Assembly (NCBI GenBank): GCA_029940125.1 | Contig: JAOZRP010000184.1 | Coordinates: 1-5,464 of the forward strand | Direction of reading: 5' to 3' | Length of the DNA stretch: 5,464 bases | Source: a bacterium | GTDB lineage: Bacteria > Desulfobacterota > Anaeroferrophillalia > Anaeroferrophillales > Anaeroferrophillaceae | Shown here: piece by piece, positions 5,434-5,464 of the stretch | Layout of the letters: each line of letters opens with the position of its first letter | Position numbering within the stretch: the first letter of the stretch is position 1 | Position numbers and translations under genes: made by a program | Notes under the pieces: generated by a model | What the model saw: the letters and a program-made list of their open reading frames with translations, nothing else | What the model was told of the DNA's origin: nothing | The model's database searches: none

Positions 5434-5464
5434 AACCATTTATTTTCTTTAATATTTTTACTAA

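Overview
The window is a compact stretch of bacterial chromosome carrying four complete housekeeping genes. Three read rightward, htpX (membrane zinc protease), rsmB (16S rRNA m5C967 methyltransferase) and rpe (ribulose-phosphate 3-epimerase). One reads leftward, rpoD (primary sigma-70 factor). By eye the coding DNA is GC-rich with GC-rich third positions, while the outer flanks and parts of the intergenic DNA are AT-rich. The protein sequences, the rsmB-rpe neighbourhood and the acidic insert in RpoD suggest a proteobacterium-like Gram-negative, most probably a deltaproteobacterial / Desulfobacterota lineage. That placement is inference from memory of family sequences, not a search.

Layout: 1-102 is an AT-rich leader with a perfect TTGACA box and a strong ribosome binding site. 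103-945 is htpX. 946-1023 is a short spacer with a good Shine-Dalgarno sequence. About 1024-2445 is rsmB, whose start is abnormal: clear RsmB N-terminal domain sequence is encoded well upstream of the first ordinary start codon (GTG at 1219), yet no ATG, GTG or TTG lies in frame there. 2474-3151 is rpe, 28 bases after rsmB. 3152-3417 is a convergent intergenic region with a tandem 8-mer, a 93-base imperfect inverted repeat, a T-rich tract and a near-perfect bidirectional terminator. 3418-5352 is rpoD on the minus strand. 5353-5464 is the rpoD upstream region, with a 5' leader hairpin, three heptamer repeats and an AT-rich edge; its true promoter, or an upstream operon partner, may lie outside the window.

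The genes do not form one pathway. HtpX performs membrane protein quality control, RsmB modifies the small ribosomal subunit, Rpe serves the pentose phosphate/Calvin interconversions, and RpoD directs housekeeping transcription. htpX-rsmB-rpe are closely spaced and co-directional and are probably co-transcribed, ending at the terminator shared with rpoD. I see no mobile element gene, CRISPR array, tRNA or rRNA, and no evidence of a novel multi-gene system. The points that merit a second look are the rsmB start, the intergenic inverted repeat, and the repeat and hairpin arrangement upstream of rpoD.
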